A stretch of DNA of 64,000 bases. It comes from Nakamurella panacisegetis. Its GTDB lineage: Bacteria; Actinomycetota; Actinomycetes; Mycobacteriales; Nakamurellaceae. A program made the position numbers and the translations under genes. Below the pieces are notes generated by a model. That model did no database searches. It saw only the letters and a list, made by a program, of their open reading frames with translations, and was not told the origin of the DNA. Location: positions 2,170,001-2,234,000 of the forward strand of contig NZ_LT629710.1 of assembly GCF_900104535.1 (NCBI RefSeq), given 5' to 3'. Positions within the stretch are counted from its first letter, which is position 1. Every line of letters starts with the position of its first letter. This document shows positions 17,996 to 25,922 of this stretch, piece after piece.

Positions 17996-18448
17996 GTGAC
18001 CGGGCGGCACAGCGCCGCCGACGCACCGGACGACAACGGCGCCCTCGGTCGACCCGTCGTGCCCCCGCGGCGGCACATCAGCTCCGGATCGGTCTTCGAG
18101 AAGCAGATCGGTTACGCCCGCGCGGTGGTCGACGGCGAGTGGGTCTTCCTGTCCGGTTGCACCGGTTTCGACTACGCCACGATGACCATGCCCGACGGGG
18201 TGGAGGCGCAGACGGAGCAGGCGCTGCGCAACGTGGGATCGGCCCTGGCCGCCGCCGGTGCGTCGTTCGCCGACGTCGTCCGGGTCCGCTACCTGCTGCC
18301 CGACCGCGCCGACTTCCCCGCCAGTTGGCCCGCGCTGCGGGCGGCCTTCGGTGACGCCCCGCCGGCCGCGACGATGATGCAGTGCGGCCTGATGGACGAG
18401 AAGATGCTGATCGAGATCGAGGTCACCGCCCGGGTCTCTCACCGTTGA
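17996..18448 (+). CDS. RidA-family protein
   Basis: A small RidA/YjgF-type protein: the core SGSVFEKQIGYARAVVDGEWVFLSG through IEIEVTARV covers nearly the whole trimer-forming fold. True RidA proteins hydrolyse reactive imines, but many paralogues have other or unknown roles. The usual catalytic arginine of RidA near the C-terminus is not evident (the segment reads GLMDEKMLIEIEV), so deaminase activity is doubtful. The frame is open back into xylB. I chose the GTG at 17996, 14 bases after the xylB stop; GTG 18059 would give the bare domain. Probably co-transcribed with xylB. Confidence 0.75.
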   Translation: MTGRHSAADAPDDNGALGRPVVPPRRHISSGSVFEKQIGYARAVVDGEWVFLSGCTGFDYATMTMPDGVEAQTEQALRNVGSALAAAGASFADVVRVRYLLPDRADFPASWPALRAAFGDAPPAATMMQCGLMDEKMLIEIEVTARVSHR

Positions 18449-18460
18449 TCGGGTGCGGCG

Positions 18461-19609
18461 TCAGTCCCGGCGGGCGCCCTGGGCCGGTGTCACGGTCCGG
18501 ATGACCGGCGCGGTCAGGGATCTCGCGGCGAAGGCCGCGAGCACCTGGGAGCTCACCCGATCCTTGGCCGAGTGTGGGACCAGCGCGACGACCGAACCGC
18601 CGAAACCGCCGCCGGTCATCCGGGCGCCGAGGGCGCCGGCGGTCAGGGCCGCGTCGACCGCGACATCCAGCTCGAGGCAGGACACCTCGAAGTCGTCCCG
18701 CAGCGATACGTGGGATGCGGTCAGATCCGGTCCGATGGCGATCGCCCCGGCGTGACGGAGCTGCTCGACGACGCGTTCCACCCGCCGGTTCTCCGTGACG
18801 ATGTGACGCACGCGCCGCCGCAACAGGGCGTCGTCCAACCGGGCCAGTGCCGCGTCCAGACCGTCGAAGGTGATGTCCCGCAACGACTCGATCCCCAGCG
18901 TGGCCGCGGCCTGCTCGCACGAGGCCCGCCGCTTGGCGTACTCCCCGTCGGCCAGGGAGTGGTGCGCCCTGGTGTCGATGACCAGCACCGACAGGCCGTC
19001 GGACTCCGGGTCGAACGGGATGTTCTCGCACGTATCCGCGCCGACGTCGAAGAACAGGACGTTGCCCTGCTCACAGGTGGCCGAGGCCATCTGGTCCATC
19101 AGTCCACACGGCATCCCGACGTAGTCGTTCTCCGCGCGCTGAGCCAGCCGGGCGATCTGGTCCAGGCTCAGGTCGTGGCCGAACACGGTCGAAACGGCGA
19201 GCCCCACCGCACATTCCAGCGCCGCCGAGGATGACAGACCGGCGCCGACGGGAACGGTGGAGCTGATCGCCAGGTCGATCCCGCCCACCTCGCGTCCGGA
19301 GTCGGCGAACGCCCAGAGAACGCCGAAAACGTAGGCCGACCAATCACTTCCGGCCGTCTCGGGGTCGATCCGGTCGACCGCGATCGTTCTGATCTCGTCG
19401 GGTCGCTGCGCGGAGACCACCCGGACGGTGCGGAGTTCGTTCCGCGCGACCACCACGTGGGTGCGCGCGTCGATGGCGAACGGCAGCACCAGACCGTTGT
19501 TGTAGTCGGTGTGCTCGCCGATCAGGTTCACCCGCCCGGGAGCGGAGAACGCCTGAGCACCAATGGCTTCCGGAAATGTGCGGTGGAACAGGTCGATCGC
19601 TTCGGTCAC
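18461..19609 (-). CDS. galK: galactokinase
   Basis: GHMP-family kinase, 382 residues, making galactose-1-phosphate from galactose in the Leloir pathway. The galactokinase signature GRVNLIGEHTDYN is at residues 25-37. The GHMP ATP motif is PVGAGLSSSAALECA, and the C-terminal GGGFGGS loop is present. It starts with GTG at 19609, overlapping the galE stop by 4 bases (GTGA), so it is translationally coupled as the last gene of deoR-galT-galE-galK. The frame extends further upstream only inside galE. Confidence 0.95.
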   Translation of the reverse strand: MTEAIDLFHRTFPEAIGAQAFSAPGRVNLIGEHTDYNNGLVLPFAIDARTHVVVARNELRTVRVVSAQRPDEIRTIAVDRIDPETAGSDWSAYVFGVLWAFADSGREVGGIDLAISSTVPVGAGLSSSAALECAVGLAVSTVFGHDLSLDQIARLAQRAENDYVGMPCGLMDQMASATCEQGNVLFFDVGADTCENIPFDPESDGLSVLVIDTRAHHSLADGEYAKRRASCEQAAATLGIESLRDITFDGLDAALARLDDALLRRRVRHIVTENRRVERVVEQLRHAGAIAIGPDLTASHVSLRDDFEVSCLELDVAVDAALTAGALGARMTGGGFGGSVVALVPHSAKDRVSSQVLAAFAARSLTAPVIRTVTPAQGARRD

Positions 19610-20574
19610 CGTGGTTCCTGGGCGGCGACGGAGTTGCTGAATTCCCAGGCGTCGGCCACCATCTGGCGAAGGTCGTGCTGCGGCTCCCAACCGAGGCGTT
19701 CCCGCGCCCGGTCGGCCGAGGCGACCAGCCGGGTCGGGTCGCCGGCTCGGCGCGGGCCGGACACCACGGGCATCTCCAGCCCGGTCACCCGTTCCACCTC
19801 GGCGATGACCTGCTTGACGCTGAACCCGTTGCCGTTGCCCAGGTTGCAGATCAGGTGCTCTCCCGGGTGGGCTGCGGTCAGGGCCAGGACATGCGCCCGG
19901 GCCAGGTCGGCCACGTGTACGTAGTCCCGGATCGGGGTGCCGTCCGGGGTCGGCCAGTCGTCGCCGTAGATGTTGAGCTTGTCGCGCCGTCCGGCCACCG
20001 CGTCGAGGGCGATCGGAATCAGGTGGGTCTCGGTGGTGTGCCGTTCGCCGGCACCCCACGCCGCCCCGGCGACGTTGAAGTAGCGCAGCGAGACGGCGGC
20101 CAGTTCGGTGGCCGCGCACTCGTTGGTGATCATCATGTCGACGGCGAGCTTGGTCGCCCCATAGGTACTGGTGGGTTTGGTGGGTGAGTCCTCGGTGATC
20201 GGGAACGTGTCCGGCTCACCGTAGACGGCAGCGGTGGAGGAGAACACCAAGCGCGGCACGCCGTGTTCGGTGATGGCGTCGAGCAGCGCCCGGGAACCGA
20301 TCACGTTGGTGTGCCAGTACAGCGACGGGTGAGCAACCGATTCGCCGACCAGGGATTTGGCCGCGAAGTGCAGGACGGCGTCGAAATCGGCCCCGGCCAG
20401 CACCTCACCGACGGCCGAGATGTCGGCCTGGACGAACCGGACGCCGGCCGGGATCGAGTCCGCGTGGCCGGTCGAGCAGTTGTCGAGCACGACCACCTCG
20501 TGGCCGTCCTGGATCAGCAGGCGGGTGACGACGGATCCGATGTAACCGGCGCCGCCGACGACAAGAGTCTTCAT
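19606..20574 (-). CDS. galE: UDP-glucose 4-epimerase
   Basis: Short-chain dehydrogenase-type epimerase, 322 residues, interconverting UDP-galactose and UDP-glucose with bound NAD. The dinucleotide motif is GGAGYIG (7-13). The catalytic pair is Y138 and K142 (YGATK), with the Ser/Thr cluster at 112-114. The C-terminal half carries the substrate-binding stretch LRYFNVAGA. It sits 54 bases after galT and overlaps galK. Besides galactose use, it can supply UDP-galactose for cell-wall polymers. Confidence 0.95.
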   Translation of the reverse strand: MKTLVVGGAGYIGSVVTRLLIQDGHEVVVLDNCSTGHADSIPAGVRFVQADISAVGEVLAGADFDAVLHFAAKSLVGESVAHPSLYWHTNVIGSRALLDAITEHGVPRLVFSSTAAVYGEPDTFPITEDSPTKPTSTYGATKLAVDMMITNECAATELAAVSLRYFNVAGAAWGAGERHTTETHLIPIALDAVAGRRDKLNIYGDDWPTPDGTPIRDYVHVADLARAHVLALTAAHPGEHLICNLGNGNGFSVKQVIAEVERVTGLEMPVVSGPRRAGDPTRLVASADRARERLGWEPQHDLRQMVADAWEFSNSVAAQEPR

Positions 20575-20628
20575 GATGTCAGCATTCCATTTCGTGCGAT
20601 CGGCGCGGCGCGGTGCGCCGGCGGCAGG

Positions 20629-21702
20629 TCATGATGCGTCCCGGAGACGCTGGGCGGCGACCTCCGGCGGGATGTCGTTGACGAATGCGCCCATGGCCGA
20701 CTCGGATCCGGCCAGGTACTTGAGCTTTCCGACCTCGCGGCGGATGGTGAAGATCTGCAGGTGCAACCAGAAGTCCTCCCGCCCCTGCGACACCGGGGCC
20801 TGGTGCCACGCCGAGATGGCGGGCAGGGTGTCGGCGAAGACGCCCTCCATCCGGCGGAGGACCTCGAGGTAGATCGGAGCCAGCGCGAGCCGCTGCTGCG
20901 TCGACAGGGCGGGGATGTCCGGGACCCGCGTCCGCGGGAAGACCTGTACCTCGACCGGCCAGCGCCCGGCGAACGGGACGAAGGCGACCCAGTGCTCGTT
21001 CTGGGCCACGATCCGCGAACCGTCGGCGATCTCGGCGTCGATCAGGTCACCGAACAGGTTGCGGCCGCTCGCCTCTCGATGCTTCTCGACCTGGCGCAGC
21101 ATGGCCGCGGTGTGCGGCGTGACGTAGGGATAGCCGTAGATCTGCCCGTGGGGGTGGGCCAGCGTGACCCCGATCTCAGCCCCGCGGTTCTCGAAGCAGA
21201 AGACCTGTTCGATGCCGGGCTGCCGGGACAATTCCACCGTCCGGTCGGCCCACGCCTCGATCACCGTGCCGACTCGTTCGGGCGTCAGGTGGGAGAAGGT
21301 GGCGTTGTGGTCGGACGTGAAACAGACCACCTCGCATCGCCCGTTGCCCGGAGCGACGGTGAACAGTTCCTTGACCTCGGCCGGACTGCCGCTCCCGGAC
21401 AACGACGGAAAGCGGTTCTCGAAGACGACGACATCGTATTCGGGAGAAGGGATCTCGCTCTGGTTCTCGGCGGTCGACGGGCAGAGCGGACACTGGTTGG
21501 CCGGGGGGTGATAGATCCGGGTCTGGCGGTGCCCGGCGATTCCCACCCACTCCCCGGTGAGCTGGTCGTAGCGCACGGTGGACGTCGACTCGACTTTGGG
21601 CAGGTCCCGTGGATCCACGAGAATCCTGGTTTCGTCAGGACTCTCGTCGAAGTAGATGATCTCACGGTCATCGGCGAGGCGAGCGGAGAGGCGATGGATC
21701 AT
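20629..21702 (-). CDS. galT: galactose-1-phosphate uridylyltransferase
   Basis: HIT-superfamily transferase, 357 residues, exchanging UMP between UDP-glucose and galactose-1-phosphate. The HPHGQ active-site motif is at residues 183-187, with H185 as the nucleophile. A metal-binding CPLC pair (C71, C74) lies near the N-terminus. The ATG at 21702 is one base from the stop of the upstream DeoR-type regulator, so it is the first enzyme gene of the operon. Confidence 0.94.
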   Translation of the reverse strand: MIHRLSARLADDREIIYFDESPDETRILVDPRDLPKVESTSTVRYDQLTGEWVGIAGHRQTRIYHPPANQCPLCPSTAENQSEIPSPEYDVVVFENRFPSLSGSGSPAEVKELFTVAPGNGRCEVVCFTSDHNATFSHLTPERVGTVIEAWADRTVELSRQPGIEQVFCFENRGAEIGVTLAHPHGQIYGYPYVTPHTAAMLRQVEKHREASGRNLFGDLIDAEIADGSRIVAQNEHWVAFVPFAGRWPVEVQVFPRTRVPDIPALSTQQRLALAPIYLEVLRRMEGVFADTLPAISAWHQAPVSQGREDFWLHLQIFTIRREVGKLKYLAGSESAMGAFVNDIPPEVAAQRLRDAS

Positions 21703-21703
21703 G

Positions 21704-22531
21704 TCAGGCGTCCGACTTCCGGTCGTCGTGGTCGCCGGAGGAGAACGATGTCTCGTCCGACGTCGGGATGATGATGACTTCGCCGACCTGGTCGGCCAGC
21801 ACGGCCGCCGCGTGCGGGTCGAGCCGATCGTCGGTGATCAGCGTGCTGACGGCGCGGAGCGGGGCGATCTGGGCCAGGCCGACCACGCCCCACTTGGTGT
21901 GATCGGCGACGACCACCAGGCGCCGGGAGGACTCGACGAGAGCGCGGTTGGTCTCAGCCTCCATCAGGTTCGGCGTTGACAGGCCGGCGTGCTCGTCGAT
22001 GCCGTGCACCCCCATGATCACCATGTCCACTCGCAGCGAGCGGATCGCCTGCACAGCAATGGGTCCGACCAGCCCGTCGGACGGAGTGCGGAGGCCACCG
22101 GTGAGGACCACGGTGAGATCCGGTCGCTGCTGGTGGTTGAGGACCTCGGCCACCTTCAACGAGTTGGTGACGACGGTGAGGTCGGCGACACCGGCCAGAT
22201 GCCGGGCCAGGGTCCAGGTGGTGGTGCCGGCGGTGATGGCGATGGCCATGCCCGGGCGGACCAGGGTGGCGGCGCGCTCGGCGATCGCCTCCTTCTCCGG
22301 GAGCTCGCGGACACTCTTGGCCTCGAAGTCGGGCTCGATCGCACTGGCCGTCTCGACCGCGGTGGCGCCTCCGTGCACCTTGGCCAGCAGGCCCTTGCGA
22401 TCGAGGATCTCCAGATCACGGCGCACCGTCATGTCCGAGACGCCCAACAACGTGGTGAGATCGGCCACGCGGACGCCGCCGGACCGGCGCACTTCGTCCA
22501 GGATCCGGGCTTGGCGGACTGGGGCCAGCAA
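21704..22531 (-). CDS. DeoR/GlpR-type repressor of the gal operon
   Basis: A 275-residue regulator. An N-terminal DeoR helix-turn-helix (RQARILDEVRRSGGVRVADLTTLLGVSDMTVRRDLEIL) is followed by the DeoRC sugar-phosphate-binding domain (VTNSLKVAEVL, LTGGLRTPSDGLVG). The start is the TTG at 22531. It has AGGAGG exactly 7 bases upstream and begins where the family usually begins; an ATG at 22615 would add 28 unrelated residues and lacks such a site. It is the first gene of the operon, so it probably represses itself and galTEK, with a galactose-pathway phosphate as inducer (inference). Confidence 0.87.
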   Translation of the reverse strand: MLAPVRQARILDEVRRSGGVRVADLTTLLGVSDMTVRRDLEILDRKGLLAKVHGGATAVETASAIEPDFEAKSVRELPEKEAIAERAATLVRPGMAIAITAGTTTWTLARHLAGVADLTVVTNSLKVAEVLNHQQRPDLTVVLTGGLRTPSDGLVGPIAVQAIRSLRVDMVIMGVHGIDEHAGLSTPNLMEAETNRALVESSRRLVVVADHTKWGVVGLAQIAPLRAVSTLITDDRLDPHAAAVLADQVGEVIIIPTSDETSFSSGDHDDRKSDA

Positions 22532-22561
22532 CTCAGTTCCTCCTCGTAACGGTGGTCCGGA

Positions 22562-22615
22562 TGTTCGAAAGCGTGCGGACATGTTGAGTCTTGACTCCAA
22601 TTCGAACACTGTCAA
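22562..22615 (-). promoter_or_regulatory. gal operon promoter with overlapping inverted repeats
   Basis: On the minus strand, TTGACA (22615-22610) and AAGACT (22592-22587) with a 17-base spacer form a promoter. The 8-base arms TTCGAACA (22601-22608) and TGTTCGAA (22562-22569) are an inverted repeat, one inside the spacer and one just downstream of the start site. A further palindrome, GAGTC-tt-GACTC (22586-22597), overlaps the -10. This is a good layout for DeoR autorepression. Confidence 0.6.
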
Positions 22616-22739
22616 CCATATCCGAGCCGGCTGTGTGCCTTTCTGTGGGATCTGCCGGAGAGGCGTGACCAGCGGAGGTCAGCGCGTCCGGCGTCCGGCG
22701 GGCGGTCCGGTCGGCCGTGAGGTCGGGGAGAATGAGTCG

Positions 22740-24020
22740 GTGTCCGTCTCCCCCCAGATCCACGTTCCGGTGTTCGCCGACGGACTCACCGCCGCCGATG
22801 TCGATCAGGCCACGCGCCGAATCGCCGGGGTCGTCGTCCCGACCCCGCTGGAGACGTGCGAGCGGCTGTCGCAGGCGACCGGGCTCAAGGTCTACCTCAA
22901 GCGCGAGGACCTGCAGGTGGTCCGCTCGTACAAGCTGCGCGGGGCGTTCAACCTGATGTCCCAATTGACCGCCGACGAACGAGCGGCCGGCGTGGTGTGC
23001 GCCAGTGCCGGCAACCACGCGCAGGGTGTGGCCTTCGCCTGCCGGGTACTGGGCATCAGCGGCACCATCTTCCTGCCCCGGACAACGCCGCGGCAGAAGC
23101 GAGACCGCATCCGCGTCCACGGCGGCGACCACGTCGATCTGGTGATGGTGGGCGACACCTTCGACGACGCCTCGGAGGCGGCGCGGGTGTTCGCCCGCGA
23201 CACCGGCGCCGTGATGGTGCCGCCGTTCGACGATCCCCGCACCGTGGCCGGTCAGGGCACCATCGCAGCGGAGATCATCGAGGACCTCGGTCGGGAGCCG
23301 GACGTCATCGTGGTCCCGGTCGGTGGCGGCGGCTTGCTCTCCGGACTCACCGTCTACCTGCGGGAGCGGGCGCCGGGAGTCCGGTTGGCCGCGGTCGAGC
23401 CGGTCGGGGCCGCGTCGCTGACGGCCGCTCTGGCCGCCGGCGGACCGGTCCGGTTGGAGTCGTTGGATCCCTTCGTCGACGGGGCTGCCGTGCGCCGGAT
23501 CGGCGACCTCCCGTACCGGGTGCTGGGCGGGGCCGACCTGTCCGTGACGAGCGTCGACCCGGGCGCCATCTGCACCGAGATGCTGGCCCTGTACCAGAAC
23601 GAGGGCATCATCGCCGAGCCGGCCGGTGCCCTGTCGGTGGCCGCCCTGCCGCAGCTCGACCTGCCCCTCGGGTCGACCGTGGTCTGCCTGATCTCGGGGG
23701 GCAACAACGACATCTCCCGATACGGCGAGATCCTGGAACGCTCGCTGGTGCACGCCGGGCTCAAGCACTACTTCCTGGTCGACTTCCCCCAGGAGCCCGG
23801 CGCGCTGCGCCGCTTCCTGGACGAGGTCCTCGGCCCGGACGACGACATCACCCTGTTCGAGTACGTCAAGCGCAACAACCGTGAGACCGGGCCGGCCTTG
23901 GTCGGTATCGAACTCGGTTCGGCCGACGGGCTGGACGGGCTCATGGCGCGCATGGCAGCCGGTCCCATGGATTACGAGCGAATCGAGCCCGGTTCCGCCG
24001 CCTACCGCTTCCTGATGTAG
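22740..24020 (+). CDS. ilvA: threonine ammonia-lyase (threonine dehydratase)
   Basis: PLP enzyme, 426 residues, deaminating L-threonine to 2-oxobutyrate for isoleucine synthesis. The PLP lysine is K65 in RSYKLRGAF. The phosphate-binding glycine loop GGGG is at 195-198, and SGGNN is near 320. The C-terminal part (about 340-426, HYFLVDFPQEPGALRRF) is one ACT-like regulatory domain, as in the short IlvA form, so isoleucine feedback is likely. The GTG at 22740 follows ggggag at 22725-22730; the long frame open further upstream overlaps the regulator gene and is not real. Confidence 0.92.
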   Translation: MSVSPQIHVPVFADGLTAADVDQATRRIAGVVVPTPLETCERLSQATGLKVYLKREDLQVVRSYKLRGAFNLMSQLTADERAAGVVCASAGNHAQGVAFACRVLGISGTIFLPRTTPRQKRDRIRVHGGDHVDLVMVGDTFDDASEAARVFARDTGAVMVPPFDDPRTVAGQGTIAAEIIEDLGREPDVIVVPVGGGGLLSGLTVYLRERAPGVRLAAVEPVGAASLTAALAAGGPVRLESLDPFVDGAAVRRIGDLPYRVLGGADLSVTSVDPGAICTEMLALYQNEGIIAEPAGALSVAALPQLDLPLGSTVVCLISGGNNDISRYGEILERSLVHAGLKHYFLVDFPQEPGALRRFLDEVLGPDDDITLFEYVKRNNRETGPALVGIELGSADGLDGLMARMAAGPMDYERIEPGSAAYRFLM

Positions 24021-24086
24021 GTCCTGCGGCAGCGGGTCGTTGGCGCGCGGGTGGGGGTGGGCCCTGTCGGCTCGGCGCGCGGGGTG

Positions 24087-24168
24087 GTGGGCGACTCGTC
24101 ATACCGGTGGGCTACTCGTCATGCTGCCGGGGACATGACGGGTGCGAGGCAGGTCTTACGAGTCGCCC
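24087..24168. repeat. short direct and inverted repeats, GGGCGACTCGT type
   Basis: GTGGGCGACTCGTCAT (24087-24102) recurs at 24107-24122 with a single change. An 11-base inverted copy, ACGAGTCGCCC, is at 24158-24168. They could form alternative hairpins after ilvA or be scars of a rearrangement. Confidence 0.5.
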
Positions 24169-24181
24169 CGAGCCGCCATAG

Positions 24182-24262
24182 TCACGTTGCCCCGGCCCGC
24201 GTGAGCCGCTCGGCCGCTGCCGCGCCGACGATCCCGGCCCCGACGACCACCACATGCACCAT
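24182..24262 (-). pseudogene. truncated N-terminus of an FAD-dependent oxidoreductase
   Basis: A 26-codon frame with ATG start and ribosome-site-like gagaggg upstream reads MVHVVVVGAGIVGAAAAERL and stops six codons later. This is the Rossmann GxGxxG start (beta strand, glycine loop, helix) of DAO/glycine-oxidase-type flavoenzymes. Nothing downstream on the minus strand continues the protein; the ilvA 3' end follows instead. It is most simply a deletion remnant of a gene once divergent from the DUF1992 gene. Confidence 0.55.
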
Positions 24263-24376
24263 GGGACCGGCCCTCTCACGACCACCCGTCCGCGATTCGA
24301 TGGACACCGCACCGGGCGGGATCGAGGGGACGCGGCTACCGTCGAAGGACGCCCGGCCGACGCCGAAGGGATGGAC

Positions 24377-24865
24377 ATGAGCAGCATCGACCGCATCGTC
24401 GAGCGTCAGATCCTGGCCGCCCAGGAAAAGGGGCTCTTCGACGATCTCCCCGGCGCCGGCAAACCGCTGCGCGACCTGGGGGGACCCCGGGACGAGAACT
24501 GGTGGCTGCGTCAGTACATGATGCGGGAGGGGATCGACGGCGTCGCCTTCCTGCCGCCGGCGCTGGCCTTGCGCCGGGAAGCCGAGGACCTCCTGTCCCG
24601 CATCCCCGCGATGGCGACCGAGACCAGCGTTCGGCAGGCGGTCGCCGAACTCAACGTCCGGATCGGCGATGCGCTGGCCAAGCCGGCCGGCGAGGGACCG
24701 TCGATGACGTTGATGCAACTGGACGCCGACCAGATCGTCATCGGCTGGCGGGCCGCCCGCACCCCGCAACGACCCGAGCCGGCCGAGCGGCCGCCGGACC
24801 CGCGCCGACGGCGGCGCCTGACGCACCTGACGAGGTGGATCCGCGTCCGGGACCATCGTGCATGA
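24377..24865 (+). CDS. DUF1992 (DnaJ-homologue-like) protein
   Basis: A 162-residue protein of the DUF1992 family. The conserved core is at the N-terminus: IDRIVERQILAAQEKGLFDDLPGAGKPL. It is followed by a helical region, and the last 40 residues are Arg/Pro-rich and basic. The family is sometimes annotated as a DnaJ homologue subfamily, but no J-domain HPD motif is present and its role is unknown. I chose the ATG at 24377 with gaaggg 6 bases upstream; ATG 24371 is possible. It ends 7 bases before the first dehydrogenase gene. Confidence 0.8.
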   Translation: MSSIDRIVERQILAAQEKGLFDDLPGAGKPLRDLGGPRDENWWLRQYMMREGIDGVAFLPPALALRREAEDLLSRIPAMATETSVRQAVAELNVRIGDALAKPAGEGPSMTLMQLDADQIVIGWRAARTPQRPEPAERPPDPRRRRRLTHLTRWIRVRDHRA

Positions 24866-24872
24866 TCTCCCC

Positions 24873-25922
24873 ATGAAAGCAGCCGTTCTCCACGCACCGG
24901 GCGACATCTCCGCGGACGACGTGCCGGACCCGAGGATCGTCACGCCCAGCGACGCAATCGTCCGAGTCACGGCCGCCTGCATCTGTGGGTCCGACCTGTG
25001 GGGGTACCGCGGGGTGGTCGACGGCAGCGAGCGCCGTATCGGGCACGAGTTCGTCGGGGTGGTGGAGGAACTCGGAGCCGACGTCGAGGGTCTGTCGGTC
25101 GGCCAGTTGGTCATTGCACCGTTCGTGGTGTCCTGTGGGAAGTGCGTGAACTGCCTCGCCGGCTGGACCACGTCGTGCCTGATCGGCGGCAGCTACGGGG
25201 CCCAGGATCGGGACGGTTGGCTCATCGACGGCGGCCAGGGCCAGTACGTCCGGCTGCCGCAGGCGGCCGGCACCCTGGTGCCGGTGCCGTCCGACGAACA
25301 TGACGAACGAACGGCCGCGTTCCTGTCCCTGTCCGATGTCATGGGGACCGGACATCACGCCGCGCTCTCGGCCGGGGTCGGGCCGGGCAGCACGGTCGCC
25401 ATCGTGGGCGACGGGGCGGTCGGCCTGTGCACCGTGCTGGCGGCCCGCCGCCTCGGGGCGGAGAAGATCATCATGCTGTCGACCCACGAGGACCGTGCCG
25501 CGATGGCCACCGACTTCGGAGCCACGCACATCGTCAACGCCCGCGGCCCGGATGCGATCAGCGGGGTCCACGACCTGACCGACGGTCTCGGCGCGGCCAG
25601 CGTGTGCGAGTGCGTCGGCACCACCGACAGCTGGGACACCGCGCTGGGAGCCGCCCGGCCCGGCGGGACCGTCGGATACGTCGGCGTCCCGCACGGGGTC
25701 AAGGACGGCCTGCCCCTGCGAAAGATGTTCGGCCGCAACGTCTCGGTACACGGCGGCGTGGCCCCGGTGCGGACGTACCTGCCCGCGCTGCTGGACGACG
25801 TACTGGCCGGCACGCTGGATCCCGGACCGGTGTTCACCTCTGAGGTGCCGCTGGCCGATATCGCCGTCGGCTACGCCGACATGGACCAGCGCCGGTCGAT
25901 CAAGGTGCTGGTCCGGCCTTGA
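24873..25922 (+). CDS. zinc-dependent alcohol dehydrogenase (MDR family) 1
   Basis: A 349-residue medium-chain dehydrogenase. Catalytic zinc ligands are C38 (CICGSD) and H58-E59 (GHEF). The structural zinc cysteines are C88, C91, C94 and C102. The NAD(P) Rossmann motif is VGDGAVGLCTV. The pattern is near the glutathione-independent formaldehyde/threonine dehydrogenase-like group, but the substrate is unknown. The ATG at 24873 is 7 bases after the DUF1992 stop; a GTG at 24858 would overlap it. The end overlaps the second dehydrogenase by 4 bases. Confidence 0.85.
   Translation: MKAAVLHAPGDISADDVPDPRIVTPSDAIVRVTAACICGSDLWGYRGVVDGSERRIGHEFVGVVEELGADVEGLSVGQLVIAPFVVSCGKCVNCLAGWTTSCLIGGSYGAQDRDGWLIDGGQGQYVRLPQAAGTLVPVPSDEHDERTAAFLSLSDVMGTGHHAALSAGVGPGSTVAIVGDGAVGLCTVLAARRLGAEKIIMLSTHEDRAAMATDFGATHIVNARGPDAISGVHDLTDGLGAASVCECVGTTDSWDTALGAARPGGTVGYVGVPHGVKDGLPLRKMFGRNVSVHGGVAPVRTYLPALLDDVLAGTLDPGPVFTSEVPLADIAVGYADMDQRRSIKVLVRP

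Larger units (their letters stand above)
24021..24376. other. 356-base gap with repeats and an oxidoreductase remnant
   Basis: No full gene. It contains the short repeats at 24087-24168 and the truncated FAD-enzyme start at 24182-24262, listed separately. The DUF1992 ribosome site lies at its right end. Confidence 0.6.

Noticed and set aside
21948-22739. N-terminal extension of IlvA by about 260 residues
   Set aside because: The extension is antisense to the DeoR-type gene and has no homology; GTG 22740 has a good ribosome site and the normal family start.
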